The notes below the pieces were generated by a model. It ran no database searches and was not told the origin of the DNA. It saw nothing but the letters and a program-made list of their open reading frames with translations. From positions 1 to 64,000 of the forward strand of contig JAGBVG010000084.1 of assembly GCA_017630455.1 (NCBI GenBank): a DNA stretch of 64,000 nucleotides, read 5' to 3'. Source of the DNA: Alistipes sp. (lineage in GTDB: Bacteria > Bacteroidota > Bacteroidia > Bacteroidales > Rikenellaceae). The position numbers and the translations under genes are program-made. Of the stretch, positions 16,131-25,433 are shown piece by piece (the stretch's first letter is position 1; each line of letters starts with the position of its first letter).

Positions 16131-19100
16131 ATGAAACATAACCTTTTACTCACTTTAGGTCTTGCGGCTATGGCCTTTGCGGGTTGTACTCACGATTTCG
16201 ATGAGCCTACGCCTGTCGTGCCTGCTCCCGCGCCCGAGGGAACTATCGCCATCAATATCGATGGTGGTATCGATCAGATTGCCACACGTGCCAATGAGCA
16301 GGGTTTCTGCAATGGCGATGCTGTGGGTATCTATGCCGTGAACTACGACGCTGAGACTCCTGGAACTATGGTTGCGGAGGGTAATCAGGCCGATAATGTA
16401 CGCTTCATTTTCAATTTCGATGAATATCGCTGGATTCCCGACTACGACATCTATTACAAGGATGATGACACAGCGGTAGATCTTATTGGTTACTATCCTT
16501 ATACCACAACTATTGATAATGTCTCTGCTTACCCATTCGAGGTTGTTCAGAAGCAGAATTCCGATGCTACAAGTGGCGCAATTGGCGGCTACGAGGCTTC
16601 GGATTTCTTGTGGGGCAAGGCGGAGAATGTAACGCCTACCGAGTCGCGCATTAAGCTTATGTTCAAGCACCGTATGTCTGGTGTTCAGGTGTCACTTGTC
16701 GAGGGTGACGGCTGGGACGATGGCGAGTGGGTACAGATGAAGAAGGAGGTGCTCGTCGCAAACACCAAGCGTAATGCCACTATCAACCTCGCTACGGGTG
16801 AGGTCACAGCTACTGGCGATGTGCAGGATACCGATATCATCCCATATGCCGATGGTGGTGAGTGGCGCGCAGTCGTTGTTCCACAGAGCATAGCCTCGGG
16901 TACTCCATTGTTGTCAATTACTGTTGACGGCGTGCCATACCTATATAAATATAGGGTAGATGACGTGCCTACCGATTTTGACTATATTTCGGGCAAACTC
17001 CATAAATTCACCGTTAAGGTGTCTAAGAAGGAGCAGACGGGCGTAGAGTTTGATGTTATCTCTGTCGCTATCACCGCTTGGGAGGCGGACAATGTGTCGC
17101 ACCAGGACGATGCTCGCGAGTATGTTGTTGTCCACTGTCCTGTGGCTAATCAGTTGGAGCGCACTATGGTCGACCGCTTGGAGATGGATGTTACGGCTAT
17201 CAAGAACTTGAAACTTACTGGTTCTATTGGTAAGGCAGACTACTCCTTTATGCGCGACAAGATGACCTCGCTTATGCGTCTTAACCTTAAGGAGGTAGAG
17301 AGTTTGATTGATGGTGTATATCAGATTCCATCAAGTGCATTCCATAACAAGAACACCCTTATCAAGTGTGTACTTCCCGACAAGTTGGAGCGAATTGGGC
17401 TTCAAGCATTCTATTATACTTCTCTCACTGGTACGCTTCAGTTGCCAGAGGGCCTGAAGTATGTCAATGGTTTCAATGGCACAAAGATTACCAATGTACA
17501 TTTTCCCTCTACTTTGGAGGAGATTGGTGAAAGCGCATTTGAGCAATGTAAATCGTTGATGTGTGAGATTTCGCTCCCTGTTTCATTGAAGCGAATTGGA
17601 ATCCAGGCATTCTGGGGGTCTGTTATCAAAGGTAATCTTGCATTGCCTGAGGGCTTGGTGTATATCGGTTCGCGAGCATTCTTTAGTTGTTCGGGTTTGA
17701 CAGGCTCTTTGACCATTCCAAGTGGGATAAAGGTAATCTCTAGTGATGCATTCAGAAATTGTGGCTTCACTGGTAACTTGACTCTTCCAATGGGTTTGAC
17801 TGAAATTCAGTCGAACGCATTTAGTGGTACAAAGTTCAAGGGCGAGTTGAATATTCCTTCAACCGTTACAACAATCGGTGGCTCTGCGTTTGCAAATACC
17901 GAATTCAATGGCACATTAATCTTTCCGAAGGAGTTGATTTCGCTTGGTTCATCAGCATTTAGCGGCTGCTGGCGATTGAGTGGGGTTGTTGAGATTCCAG
18001 AAAATATTGTGTCTATCCCATCGTCGCTATTCTATGGTTGTAGTGGTATCGAGGGTATTGTACTTCATAAGGATGTCGAGGTTATCGAGGGAAGTGCATT
18101 TGGAAACTGCTTCTATGTCTCATCTATTGTCTGTGAGGCAAAGAATCCGCCAACAATTGCGTCATCTGCATTTAGTGGTGTAGCAAAAGACAACTTCACT
18201 ATTGAGGTACCAGAGGAGTCAGTTAAAAAGTATCAGTTTGCATCTGGTTGGAGTGAGTTTAAGCGTATTGAGGCTCACTGCGAGTTCTCTATCTCGCGCA
18301 ACCTACTCCGCACGCTCAACGATGAGCACTCAAAGACCTTTGTGATGCGTGCCCCTGCGGGCGAGGCGTGGAGTGTGGAGAGTTGCCCTGAGTGGGTTAC
18401 TGTGACACCATCGAGCGGTGTAGGCAAGGTTGATGTAACTATCACCGTAAACGAGATGTCGGCAGGCGATGTTGGAACTTTCCAGACAGGAACGGTTAAC
18501 TCGTCTGGTAAGGTAACATACACTACCCACGCGGGCCGTAGTGGCGAGGTGGTATTCTTGCTCGATGGCAAGGATTATCGTACCCGTATGACTGTCGAGC
18601 AGTATGACTACGAGTATGGCGATGGCGACCTTATTACTCTCCAGGAGAATAGCGTAGGTAACGGCGTAAATATCGTGATTATGGGTGACTGCTTCGATGC
18701 AAAGGATATCTCGGAGGGTAAGTATCTCAAGGCTATGCAGGATGCTTACACCTACTTCTTCGATATCGAGCCTTATCTCACCTATAAGGACTACTTCAAT
18801 GTATATGCCGTAGTGGGTATGTCAGCCGATAGCGGTATGGGAACAGTCAATACTATCCGTGAGGCTCGCTTTGGCTCGCAGTACACCTTAAACGAGGGTG
18901 TTTCGCCAGACTTCGAGACTGTATTTGCAGGTGCTTGCGTTGCTCCTATCAACGACGATGTTGCCACGACGCTCATCATCCTCGTGGAGAACAGCTATGA
19001 GTATAGCGGTCTTTGCTATATGTATGGCGACGGCTCAGCAGTGGCTGTTGTACCTATGAGTACTGACCCTGCACCATACGACTTCCGTGGTCTTGTTCAC

Positions 19101-19631
19101 CACGAGGCGGGTGGTCACGGCTTTGGTAAGTTGGCGGATGAGTATATCTACCACAACGCATTTATCCAGTCTTGTACTTGTACCTGCTGCGGAGATCACA
19201 CAGACGCTATCAGCCGTATGAAGTCATACGGCTTCTACTCCAATATCTCGCTTACAGGGAGTATGCAGGAGGTGCCTTGGTCGCATATGATTTACGATCC
19301 GCAGTACTCGAATGTTGTCGATGTCTACGAGGGTGCTTATATGCACACCCGTGGTGTATGGCGCTCGGAGGCGACAAGCTGTATGAACAACAATATCGCT
19401 TACTACAACGCAATCTCGCGAGAGGCGATGGTTAAGCGTATTATGAAGTATGCGGGCGAGCCTTACTCTTACGAGGCATTCAAGGCTCTCGACCACGAGT
19501 CGCTGCCATCAAAAGCTGCAACACGCGCGTGGGAGTGGGATGGCACGAATTTCGGCACTTCGTCGCAGTTTGATCAGCGTCCTCCAAAGTTTATGGGCGA
19601 GAAACCAGTGTTTAACAAGAATAAGTTTTAA
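16131..19631 (+). CDS. Fimbrillin-LRR-BACON-M64 metallopeptidase fusion lipoprotein
   Basis: 1166 residues, lipobox AFAGC (Cys19). Residues about 30-345 are a fimbrillin domain (AIDVs of the family: NGDAVGIYAVNY, YEASDFLWGK, and a late ITAWEAD strand). About 390-700 are BspA-type leucine-rich repeats (recurring IP.. ..IG..AF.. units). About 717-825 are a BACON-like beta domain (WSVESCPEWVTVTPSSG). About 833-1125 are a peptidase M64 (IgA-protease-like) domain with HHEAGGHGFGKLADEY at 990-1005. In M64 enzymes such residues bind zinc. The metal motif here reads HE-three residues-H. The LRR part has more T/A-rich codons than its flanks, suggesting a swapped module. A protease carried on a pilus subunit or tip, perhaps acting on mucosal immunoglobulin or matrix, is inferred; the substrate is unknown. 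Confidence 0.8.
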   Translation: MKHNLLLTLGLAAMAFAGCTHDFDEPTPVVPAPAPEGTIAINIDGGIDQIATRANEQGFCNGDAVGIYAVNYDAETPGTMVAEGNQADNVRFIFNFDEYRWIPDYDIYYKDDDTAVDLIGYYPYTTTIDNVSAYPFEVVQKQNSDATSGAIGGYEASDFLWGKAENVTPTESRIKLMFKHRMSGVQVSLVEGDGWDDGEWVQMKKEVLVANTKRNATINLATGEVTATGDVQDTDIIPYADGGEWRAVVVPQSIASGTPLLSITVDGVPYLYKYRVDDVPTDFDYISGKLHKFTVKVSKKEQTGVEFDVISVAITAWEADNVSHQDDAREYVVVHCPVANQLERTMVDRLEMDVTAIKNLKLTGSIGKADYSFMRDKMTSLMRLNLKEVESLIDGVYQIPSSAFHNKNTLIKCVLPDKLERIGLQAFYYTSLTGTLQLPEGLKYVNGFNGTKITNVHFPSTLEEIGESAFEQCKSLMCEISLPVSLKRIGIQAFWGSVIKGNLALPEGLVYIGSRAFFSCSGLTGSLTIPSGIKVISSDAFRNCGFTGNLTLPMGLTEIQSNAFSGTKFKGELNIPSTVTTIGGSAFANTEFNGTLIFPKELISLGSSAFSGCWRLSGVVEIPENIVSIPSSLFYGCSGIEGIVLHKDVEVIEGSAFGNCFYVSSIVCEAKNPPTIASSAFSGVAKDNFTIEVPEESVKKYQFASGWSEFKRIEAHCEFSISRNLLRTLNDEHSKTFVMRAPAGEAWSVESCPEWVTVTPSSGVGKVDVTITVNEMSAGDVGTFQTGTVNSSGKVTYTTHAGRSGEVVFLLDGKDYRTRMTVEQYDYEYGDGDLITLQENSVGNGVNIVIMGDCFDAKDISEGKYLKAMQDAYTYFFDIEPYLTYKDYFNVYAVVGMSADSGMGTVNTIREARFGSQYTLNEGVSPDFETVFAGACVAPINDDVATTLIILVENSYEYSGLCYMYGDGSAVAVVPMSTDPAPYDFRGLVHHEAGGHGFGKLADEYIYHNAFIQSCTCTCCGDHTDAISRMKSYGFYSNISLTGSMQEVPWSHMIYDPQYSNVVDVYEGAYMHTRGVWRSEATSCMNNNIAYYNAISREAMVKRIMKYAGEPYSYEAFKALDHESLPSKAATRAWEWDGTNFGTSSQFDQRPPKFMGEKPVFNKNKF

Positions 19632-19646
19632 TGGGAGGATACAAAT

Positions 19647-21605
19647 ATGAAAGCAAAGTATTTATATATAGTATCTGCGCTTACGCTTGGCTTGGTGGGT
19701 TGTAGCCAAGAGTATCAGAATGTAGAGGCTCCGCTCAATAACTCAATGACGTTCAACATCGTCTCTCCAAATGCTACTCGCGTTTCGGACGGTGTATTTG
19801 AGGCAGAGGATAAGGTCGGCGTATATGTCACCGACTACGCAGACAACACAACACCTATGCCACTCCAAATCTCGGGTAACAGAGCAAATAACCAGGCGTT
19901 GATCTTCGACGGTGCATCGTGGGCTTCCGAGCGCACAATCTACTGGGGCGAGGGCAAGAGCGATGTTTATGCCTACTACCCATATATGGAAATCGAGGAT
20001 GTTGACGAGCAGCCATTCTCTGTGGCTCTCGACCAAGATGCGGATGGAGCATACGAGGCAAGCGACCTCCTTTGGGCAAAGGCGGAGGGTGTAGCGCAGG
20101 CAGATGGCGCTGTGTCACTCGCAATGAACCACGCTATGAGCCGCCTTATAGTGAAGATTATGGCGGGTGAGGAGTATATCGGCTCACTCCCAAAGGATGC
20201 TACCGTGCACCTCCACTCAACCGTGACCGATGCTCATATCTCGCTTGCAAATGGCTCGGTGGTAAAGGATCCATATAGCGGTGCAAAGTCTATCAAGATG
20301 CGCAACCTCGGCATCCACACCTTTGCTGAGGGCGAGGCGGTGGTTTATGAGGCTATCGTCGTGCCTCAGATGCTCGAGACCTCTGTGCCACTCTTGGAGA
20401 TTAACTCAAAGAGCGTCTCTTACCTTTTGGAGGATATGTTTAACTTCAAGCCAGGCGTGTCGTACACATATACAGCGATTTTGAATACCTCTACTACCGC
20501 TATTAAGATTGATATCGGCTGCGAGGTTGAGGACTGGAATAATATTGGTGGTGGCTCCGAGGGCGAAGGCGGCTCTGGCTCTGAGGGTGGCGATGATGAT
20601 GGCATCGACCTCTCGCTCTACATCGATCTCTCTGCCGAGGGCACCGCAAACTGCTACCTTATTAAGGCTGCGGGTAACTACAAATTCAAGGCTGTGATAG
20701 GAAACATAGATGCGTCAGTCGGTAATGTCAAGAAGAGCGAGGTATTATGGGAGACTTTCGGCAATGATGTGAAGCCAAACGTTGGCGACCTTATCAAGGA
20801 GGTTGGCTACAAGAATGGCTACGTATACTTCTCTACACCAGAGGCTTTTGCCAATGGTAACGCATCAATTGCAGTTCGCAACTCTAAGGATGTAATCCTC
20901 TGGTCTTGGCATATATGGTGCTCGGAGGAGGGTTGGATTGATCAGGTCTATGCCAACGATGCAGGTACAATGATGGATCGTAACCTTGGTGCAACTTCTG
21001 CTACACCTGGCGATATTGGTGCATTTGGCTTGATGTATCAGTGGGGACGCAAAGACCCATTTATGGGCACTTGCGCAAAATCGGGAACAACTTTTGCTGC
21101 TTCAACTGGCGTATGGGATGTCTCATCAAGCTCCAACAAGATGGACTTTGCAGAGGAGAATCCGATGACATTTGCAACTGACTGGTATGGTGGCTCTGTT
21201 CCAGGCAATGGCTGGCACACATCAGAATCTGTTAAAGGTTTGTACGATCCGTGTCCAGTCGGTTATCGCGTACCAGATGGCGGAGAGAATGGTTTCTGGA
21301 CAACTGCTTTGGGAACATCAAGTTCAACATCGACAGGCACAAAGTGGGATTCGACAAACAGCGGTCGTCATTGGACTCTCGCAGACGGGACGACAGCGGC
21401 TTGGTATCCTGCTGTTGGCTATCGTAGCAGCACTAGTGGGTCGTTGAACAATGTCGGAGTTTACGGCTATTGCTGGTCTGCTTCTCCTGGTCCGAGCAAC
21501 ACCAACTACTACGCATGCCACCTCAGCTTCGACAAACATTACTCAGAAATCCTCAACAACGGCAGTCGCGGCTACGGGTGCTCAGTGCGTTGTGTCCGAG
21601 AGTAA
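19647..21605 (+). CDS. Fimbrillin with C-terminal FISUMP/C-type-lectin-like domain
   Basis: 652 residues, lipobox GLVGC (Cys19), preceded by a purine-rich GGGAGGAT ribosome site, rare in this phylum. Residues about 30-300 are fimbrillin (FEAEDKVGVYVTDY, YEASDLLWAK, a late VEDWNNI strand). A Gly/Ser/Glu linker (about 302-320) leads to a domain of about 330 residues with MDRNLGATSATPGDIGAFG, YQWGRKDPF, DPCPVGYRVPDGGE and the end GCSVRCVRE, the signature of the FISUMP family. It shares the fold of C-type lectins. In 21495-21575, 21 of 27 codons end in C, against 8 of 28 just upstream, as expected for a diversity-generating-retroelement variable region. Likely the tip adhesin of operon 2. No reverse transcriptase is in the window. 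Confidence 0.8.
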   Translation: MKAKYLYIVSALTLGLVGCSQEYQNVEAPLNNSMTFNIVSPNATRVSDGVFEAEDKVGVYVTDYADNTTPMPLQISGNRANNQALIFDGASWASERTIYWGEGKSDVYAYYPYMEIEDVDEQPFSVALDQDADGAYEASDLLWAKAEGVAQADGAVSLAMNHAMSRLIVKIMAGEEYIGSLPKDATVHLHSTVTDAHISLANGSVVKDPYSGAKSIKMRNLGIHTFAEGEAVVYEAIVVPQMLETSVPLLEINSKSVSYLLEDMFNFKPGVSYTYTAILNTSTTAIKIDIGCEVEDWNNIGGGSEGEGGSGSEGGDDDGIDLSLYIDLSAEGTANCYLIKAAGNYKFKAVIGNIDASVGNVKKSEVLWETFGNDVKPNVGDLIKEVGYKNGYVYFSTPEAFANGNASIAVRNSKDVILWSWHIWCSEEGWIDQVYANDAGTMMDRNLGATSATPGDIGAFGLMYQWGRKDPFMGTCAKSGTTFAASTGVWDVSSSSNKMDFAEENPMTFATDWYGGSVPGNGWHTSESVKGLYDPCPVGYRVPDGGENGFWTTALGTSSSTSTGTKWDSTNSGRHWTLADGTTAAWYPAVGYRSSTSGSLNNVGVYGYCWSASPGPSNTNYYACHLSFDKHYSEILNNGSRGYGCSVRCVRE

Positions 21606-21625
21606 TATCTAACCCCTATACGCAA

Positions 21626-21656
21626 AGCGGGTGTCCAACTTGGTTGGACACCCGCT
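21626..21656. terminator. Shared terminator between convergent units
   Basis: AGCGGGTGTCCAAC pairs perfectly over 14 bp with GTTGGACACCCGCT around a TTG loop, followed by CGTTTTATAG on the + strand. It lies between the end of the second fimbrillin operon and the end of prs, so it can serve both. Confidence 0.85.
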
Positions 21657-21695
21657 CGTTTTATAGCCTTGTTAGATAGCTTCTCTCTTGTGTGA

Positions 21696-22637
21696 CTATC
21701 GGTAGAAGATAGACGAGATAGATTTGTAGTTGTGTACGCGCTCGATAACGTCAGCAAAGATAGGCGCTACGCTGAGTACAGTGAACTTCGACAAATCCTC
21801 ACCCTCCTTCAATGGAATAGTGTCGGTGGTGATAACCTCCTGGATAGCACTCTCGTTGATGCGGTCGTAAGCCTTGCCCGAGAGAACAGGGTGGGTAACA
21901 GCAGCGCGAACGCTCTTAGCACCCTTATCCATAAGCATATTGGCAGCCATACAGATAGTACCTGCTGTGTCGATCATATCGTCAACGATGATGACGTTGC
22001 GACCCTCAACCTCGCCGATAGCGGTCATAGAACCTACGACGTTAGCCTTAGCACGCTCCTTGTGAGAGATGATGATAGGTGCCTGGAAGTGCTTTGCGTA
22101 TGACGAAGCACGCTTTGCACCACCCATATCTGGTGAAGCGATAGAGAGGTCTGGAATCTGAAGCTTCTGGATGTAAGGCACGAAGATGCCCGAAGCATAC
22201 AACGCATCCATAGGGAGGTCGAAGAAGCCCTGAATCTGGTCGGCGTGGAGATCCATAGTCATCACACGCTGAACACCCGCTGCGATAAGCATATTGGCTA
22301 CGAGGCGTGCGGTGATAGGCACACGTGGACGATCCTTACGATCCTGACGCGCCCAACCGAAGTATGGGATAACCGCGATAACCTGGTGTGCAGATGCGCG
22401 ACGTGCAGCGTCGGCCATCATCAACAACTCCATAAGGTTATCTGATGGTGGGAATGTAGACTGAATGATAAACACTGTGCAGCCACGAATAGACTCGTGG
22501 AAGCAAGGCTGGAACTCGCCGTCGCTAAACTGAAGGACATCCGAGTCGCCGAGCTTGATGCCATACTCGGCAGCAATCTTCTCAGCGAGGTAGCGTGAGC
22601 CACGACCTGCGAAGAACTTGATTTTGTGGATCGCCAT
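21696..22637 (-). CDS. prs: Ribose-phosphate pyrophosphokinase
   Basis: 313 residues, the usual length. Transfers pyrophosphate from ATP to ribose 5-phosphate to make PRPP for nucleotide, His and Trp synthesis in the cytoplasm. Visible are FSDGEFQPCFHESIRG near the N-terminus, the catalytic flexible-loop region ARQDRKDRPRVPITARLVA, the metal-site MDLHADQIQGFF, and the PRPP loop VIIVDDMIDTAGT. It is followed by no gene on its strand, and ends facing the shared terminator. A -7 element on the minus strand lies upstream at 22674-22681. Confidence 0.95.
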   Translation of the reverse strand: MAIHKIKFFAGRGSRYLAEKIAAEYGIKLGDSDVLQFSDGEFQPCFHESIRGCTVFIIQSTFPPSDNLMELLMMADAARRASAHQVIAVIPYFGWARQDRKDRPRVPITARLVANMLIAAGVQRVMTMDLHADQIQGFFDLPMDALYASGIFVPYIQKLQIPDLSIASPDMGGAKRASSYAKHFQAPIIISHKERAKANVVGSMTAIGEVEGRNVIIVDDMIDTAGTICMAANMLMDKGAKSVRAAVTHPVLSGKAYDRINESAIQEVITTDTIPLKEGEDLSKFTVLSVAPIFADVIERVHNYKSISSIFYR

Positions 22638-22673
22638 AATGAAATATTAAGTTAGGTTAACTTTCTTTTGCAA

Positions 22674-22705
22674 CAAAGTTAGGGCAAACTATCCGAATAA
22701 GCAAC
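22674..22705 (-). promoter_or_regulatory. Probable prs promoter
   Basis: On the minus strand TAACTTTG (complement of 22674-22681) fits the -7 element; GTTG (complement of 22702-22705) stands 20 bases upstream in place of TTTG. Confidence 0.55.
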
Positions 22706-22724
22706 TTTTTCGCGTGTTAATTTC

Positions 22725-23324
22725 CTAACAATTCGCGAGAGCCTCCTCGATAAACGAGATAATCTCCTCACGTCCTGTGCCCTTCTCGCTCGAAGATATG
22801 AACATCGGAGGCAGCTCCTCCCACTGCTCCGCGAGGTGGGCTTTGTAGGCCTTGACGTTGCGATTTAGCTGAGCCTGAGATAGTTTGTCGGCCTTGGTGA
22901 AGATTATGCCAAAGGGTATGCCATTCTCGCCAAGCAGCTCTATGAAGCGGAGGTCAATCTTCTGAGGCTCGAGACGCGAATCTACGAGCACAAAGAGAAA
23001 GTGCATCTTCTCACACTTAAGCACATAGTCGAGGATAAGTTTCGAGAACTCGCCACGCGCCGTCTTCGACACTCGTGCATAGCCATAACCCGGCAGGTCG
23101 ACAAGATACCAGCTGTCGTTTATGACGAAGTGGTTTATGAGCTTCGTCTTGCCCGGCGTTCCCGACACCTTCGCCAGACCCTTGTTGCCCGTGAGCATAT
23201 TCACGAGCGACGACTTGCCGACGTTGCTTCGTCCGATGAATGCTATATCCTTGAGGTCATCCTTGGGCACTTGCGACACCTTCTCCGAGCTACACTTAAA
23301 TTTCGCCTTTATAGTAACTGCCAT
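22725..23324 (-). CDS. engB: Ribosome-biogenesis GTPase YsxC/EngB
   Basis: 199 residues when begun at MAVTIKAKF (23324). An ATG 24 bases further upstream is less likely because the probable transcription start is just below 23346. It has the G1 loop GRSNVGKSS, G3 DLPGYGYARV, G4 TKADKLSQ and G5 SSSEKGTG. EngB GTPases help assemble the 50S ribosomal subunit and are usually essential. It stands alone, with about 87 bases separating it from prs. Confidence 0.92.
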   Translation of the reverse strand: MAVTIKAKFKCSSEKVSQVPKDDLKDIAFIGRSNVGKSSLVNMLTGNKGLAKVSGTPGKTKLINHFVINDSWYLVDLPGYGYARVSKTARGEFSKLILDYVLKCEKMHFLFVLVDSRLEPQKIDLRFIELLGENGIPFGIIFTKADKLSQAQLNRNVKAYKAHLAEQWEELPPMFISSSEKGTGREEIISFIEEALANC

Positions 23325-23345
23325 AACACACTGTTTATTTTTCTG

Positions 23346-23353
23346 CAAAAATA
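23346..23353 (-). promoter_or_regulatory. -7 element for engB
   Basis: The complement of 23346-23353 reads TATTTTTG, matching TAnnTTTG; no clear -33 element was found. Confidence 0.45.
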
Positions 23354-23375
23354 ACTAAAATTGCGATATTTTACT

Positions 23376-23383
23376 TACATTTG
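23376..23383 (+). promoter_or_regulatory. -7 element for the modular lipoprotein gene
   Basis: TACATTTG matches TAnnTTTG and lies 121 bases before the start at 23505. No clear TTTG at the -33 position. The leader can pair TATCGGGGAG (near 23407) with CTCCTGATA (near 23471), so some folding is likely. Confidence 0.45.
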
Positions 23384-23504
23384 TACAACTAAAATATAAA
23401 GGGTGAGTATCGGGGAGCTTTTCGAGCCGTCCTTCATTTGTCTGACTGCTGCGTTTACCCTCTCCTTAATCTCCTGATATATAAATAATTAAACAATTAA
23501 TATT

Positions 23505-25373
23505 ATGAAAAAGTTATTCTATCTTTTGTTGTGTTTGCCATTGGCACTTGCAGCTTGTGAGAAGCAGCCGGCTCCAGAGCCTACTCCAGAGCCAACCCCA
23601 GAACCAACTCCTACAACGGAGATCGTTCTCGCGAAGAGCACTATCGAGGCAACTGCCGAGGGTGGTCGTTACGAGGTGAGCTACACCATCGAGAACCCTG
23701 TGGAGGGACATAACCTCTTTGTAGCTAAATCTTCTGACTATGCTTGGATTTCGGATTGCGGTGCTGAGGGTAATATTATCTATGTTGTTGTGGAGGCTAA
23801 CGAGACTGACAACGCGCGTGAGGCTGTGGTAGAGGTGTCGTATGGCGAGAAGCACTCTAACGAGAACTTTAAGACCCTTACCATCAAGCAGGCGGCTAAG
23901 GCCGAGGAGCCAGTCAATGACGTAGTATTCGAGGCACAGGTACTCACAGGCGAGTATTACGGTGACTACTACACTCCAGATGCTGGTAACTACTATATCT
24001 TCTTCTCGGACTATGGCTTCGACGCGGAGGGTAATCTTCTTACCAACTCTATCTACTATCAGCTCGACCTCTATGGCGTGTTGTACGATGGCGAGGCTGT
24101 AGATGGCTATATTCCACTTCCAGCGGGTACATATACATTGGATAAGAACGACACTATGGCTGTTGGTACTATCGGCTACTCATACTCTTGCTATATGAAG
24201 ACCAACTCTTCTGAAATAGAGGTAGAGGTTTACTTCGACGAGGCAGTGTTGGTTGTTGAGGAGGATGGCTCTTGCACTTTGACAGCAGTTGTTGAGGGTG
24301 TTAAGCATATCGTAACTTTCAACGGTGAGTCTTCGATTGCTGACCGCCGCGAGGTGAACACTGGTGGTGAGGATGTAGAGTTGGAGGCCTCTTATGCCTC
24401 TGCAACCTACTATGGCGACCAGTATAGCCCAGGTGTTGCAGATAACTTCTACTTCTTCCTCTCGGACAAGGGTTTCGATGCTGATGGTTGGGAGTTGCCA
24501 AATGCTACATACTATCGCTTCGACCTTTTCAGCAATATTGTTAATCCTGAGGAGGGTCTTGCCATTCCTTATGGTACTTACACTATTGACAACGGCTCTT
24601 CAGAGCCATTTACAATTGGCGCACAATACTCGGCATACTACATTATGGATGCAGAGGGTTGGGACTATGCTGTATCATCAGCCATCACATCAGGTACAGT
24701 TACCATCAGCGAGGATGGCGTTGTTGCTGACCTTATGATTGCTGGCGCGCACCACGTTGTGACATTCTCTGGCGATATCCTTGTGACAGACGCCTCATCA
24801 GGCGGTGGCGAAGGTGGCGGTGGCGAAGGCCCATACTCTACATTGTGGGAGGATTATCGCTGCAACTTCGACGACCACACTCTCTACTACGCATATTATG
24901 GTGACTACTACGAGGTAGGCTATATGAACTGGACATTTGCCGTTATGCCTAACGATGGCGAGGGTGACTTCGTGCAGTTTGACGTATTGGCAGGTGCTGA
25001 CAGCACAACAAACTTCTTCGGTGAGTATGCTATCAACGACTCGTTTGAGGCATATACCTCATATCCAGGCTACATTGACTGGGATGGTTATATGGTAGGT
25101 GCGTGGTACTATACCGAGGATGGCTACACTATGGCTCCATTCGTTGATGGTACAATGTCGGTTGTGGATAATGGCGATGGCACTGTAACTGTTGAGTTCG
25201 ATGTATATGACGACTGCGATAACAATATCACAGGCTCTTGGACAGGTGCGATGCTCTCTGCAGACGAGTTGTCTACACGCGCTGCCGATATTAAGAAGGC
25301 AGAGGTAAAGAGCGTTGAGGCTCCTGTAAAGAAGGCTATCGAGGTTAAGAAGCGCGATATCTCTAAATTCTAA
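23505..25373 (+). CDS. Surface lipoprotein with BACON domain and three tyrosine-rich repeats
   Basis: 622 residues, lipobox LALAAC (Cys18) then EKQP, followed by a Pro-Glu-Thr spacer (PEPTPEPTPEP). A BACON-like beta domain covers about 35-135. Three related modules follow at about 140-285, 295-430 and 445-590, each opening with a YYGD-type aromatic cluster (EYYGDYYTPDAGNYY; TYYGDQYSPGVADNFY; YYGDYYEVGYMNW) and containing a FF-SD-GFDA segment in the first two. The C-terminus is basic (KKAIEVKKRDISKF). No enzyme motif is seen. BACON domains are thought to bind glycan or mucin, so a binding or scaffold role is inferred. A terminator-like hairpin separates it from the next, related lipoprotein gene. 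Confidence 0.7.
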   Translation: MKKLFYLLLCLPLALAACEKQPAPEPTPEPTPEPTPTTEIVLAKSTIEATAEGGRYEVSYTIENPVEGHNLFVAKSSDYAWISDCGAEGNIIYVVVEANETDNAREAVVEVSYGEKHSNENFKTLTIKQAAKAEEPVNDVVFEAQVLTGEYYGDYYTPDAGNYYIFFSDYGFDAEGNLLTNSIYYQLDLYGVLYDGEAVDGYIPLPAGTYTLDKNDTMAVGTIGYSYSCYMKTNSSEIEVEVYFDEAVLVVEEDGSCTLTAVVEGVKHIVTFNGESSIADRREVNTGGEDVELEASYASATYYGDQYSPGVADNFYFFLSDKGFDADGWELPNATYYRFDLFSNIVNPEEGLAIPYGTYTIDNGSSEPFTIGAQYSAYYIMDAEGWDYAVSSAITSGTVTISEDGVVADLMIAGAHHVVTFSGDILVTDASSGGGEGGGGEGPYSTLWEDYRCNFDDHTLYYAYYGDYYEVGYMNWTFAVMPNDGEGDFVQFDVLAGADSTTNFFGEYAINDSFEAYTSYPGYIDWDGYMVGAWYYTEDGYTMAPFVDGTMSVVDNGDGTVTVEFDVYDDCDNNITGSWTGAMLSADELSTRAADIKKAEVKSVEAPVKKAIEVKKRDISKF

Positions 25374-25385
25374 TATAAACTTATG

Positions 25386-25422
25386 GAGAGTGCCTGAGAC
25401 TACTCGGGCGCTCTTCGTTTTT
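25386..25422 (+). terminator. Terminator between two modular lipoprotein genes
   Basis: GAGAGTGCCTGAG pairs with CTCGGGCGCTCTT (13 bp, three wobbles, loop ACTA), then CGTTTTT. No promoter is evident before the next gene 12 bases on, so partial read-through is likely. Confidence 0.75.
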
Positions 25423-25433
25423 ACACTTTTACA

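Noticed and set aside
19647..21605. Complete diversity-generating retroelement in the window
   Set aside because: No reverse transcriptase, accessory gene or template repeat was found; only the candidate variable region is present.
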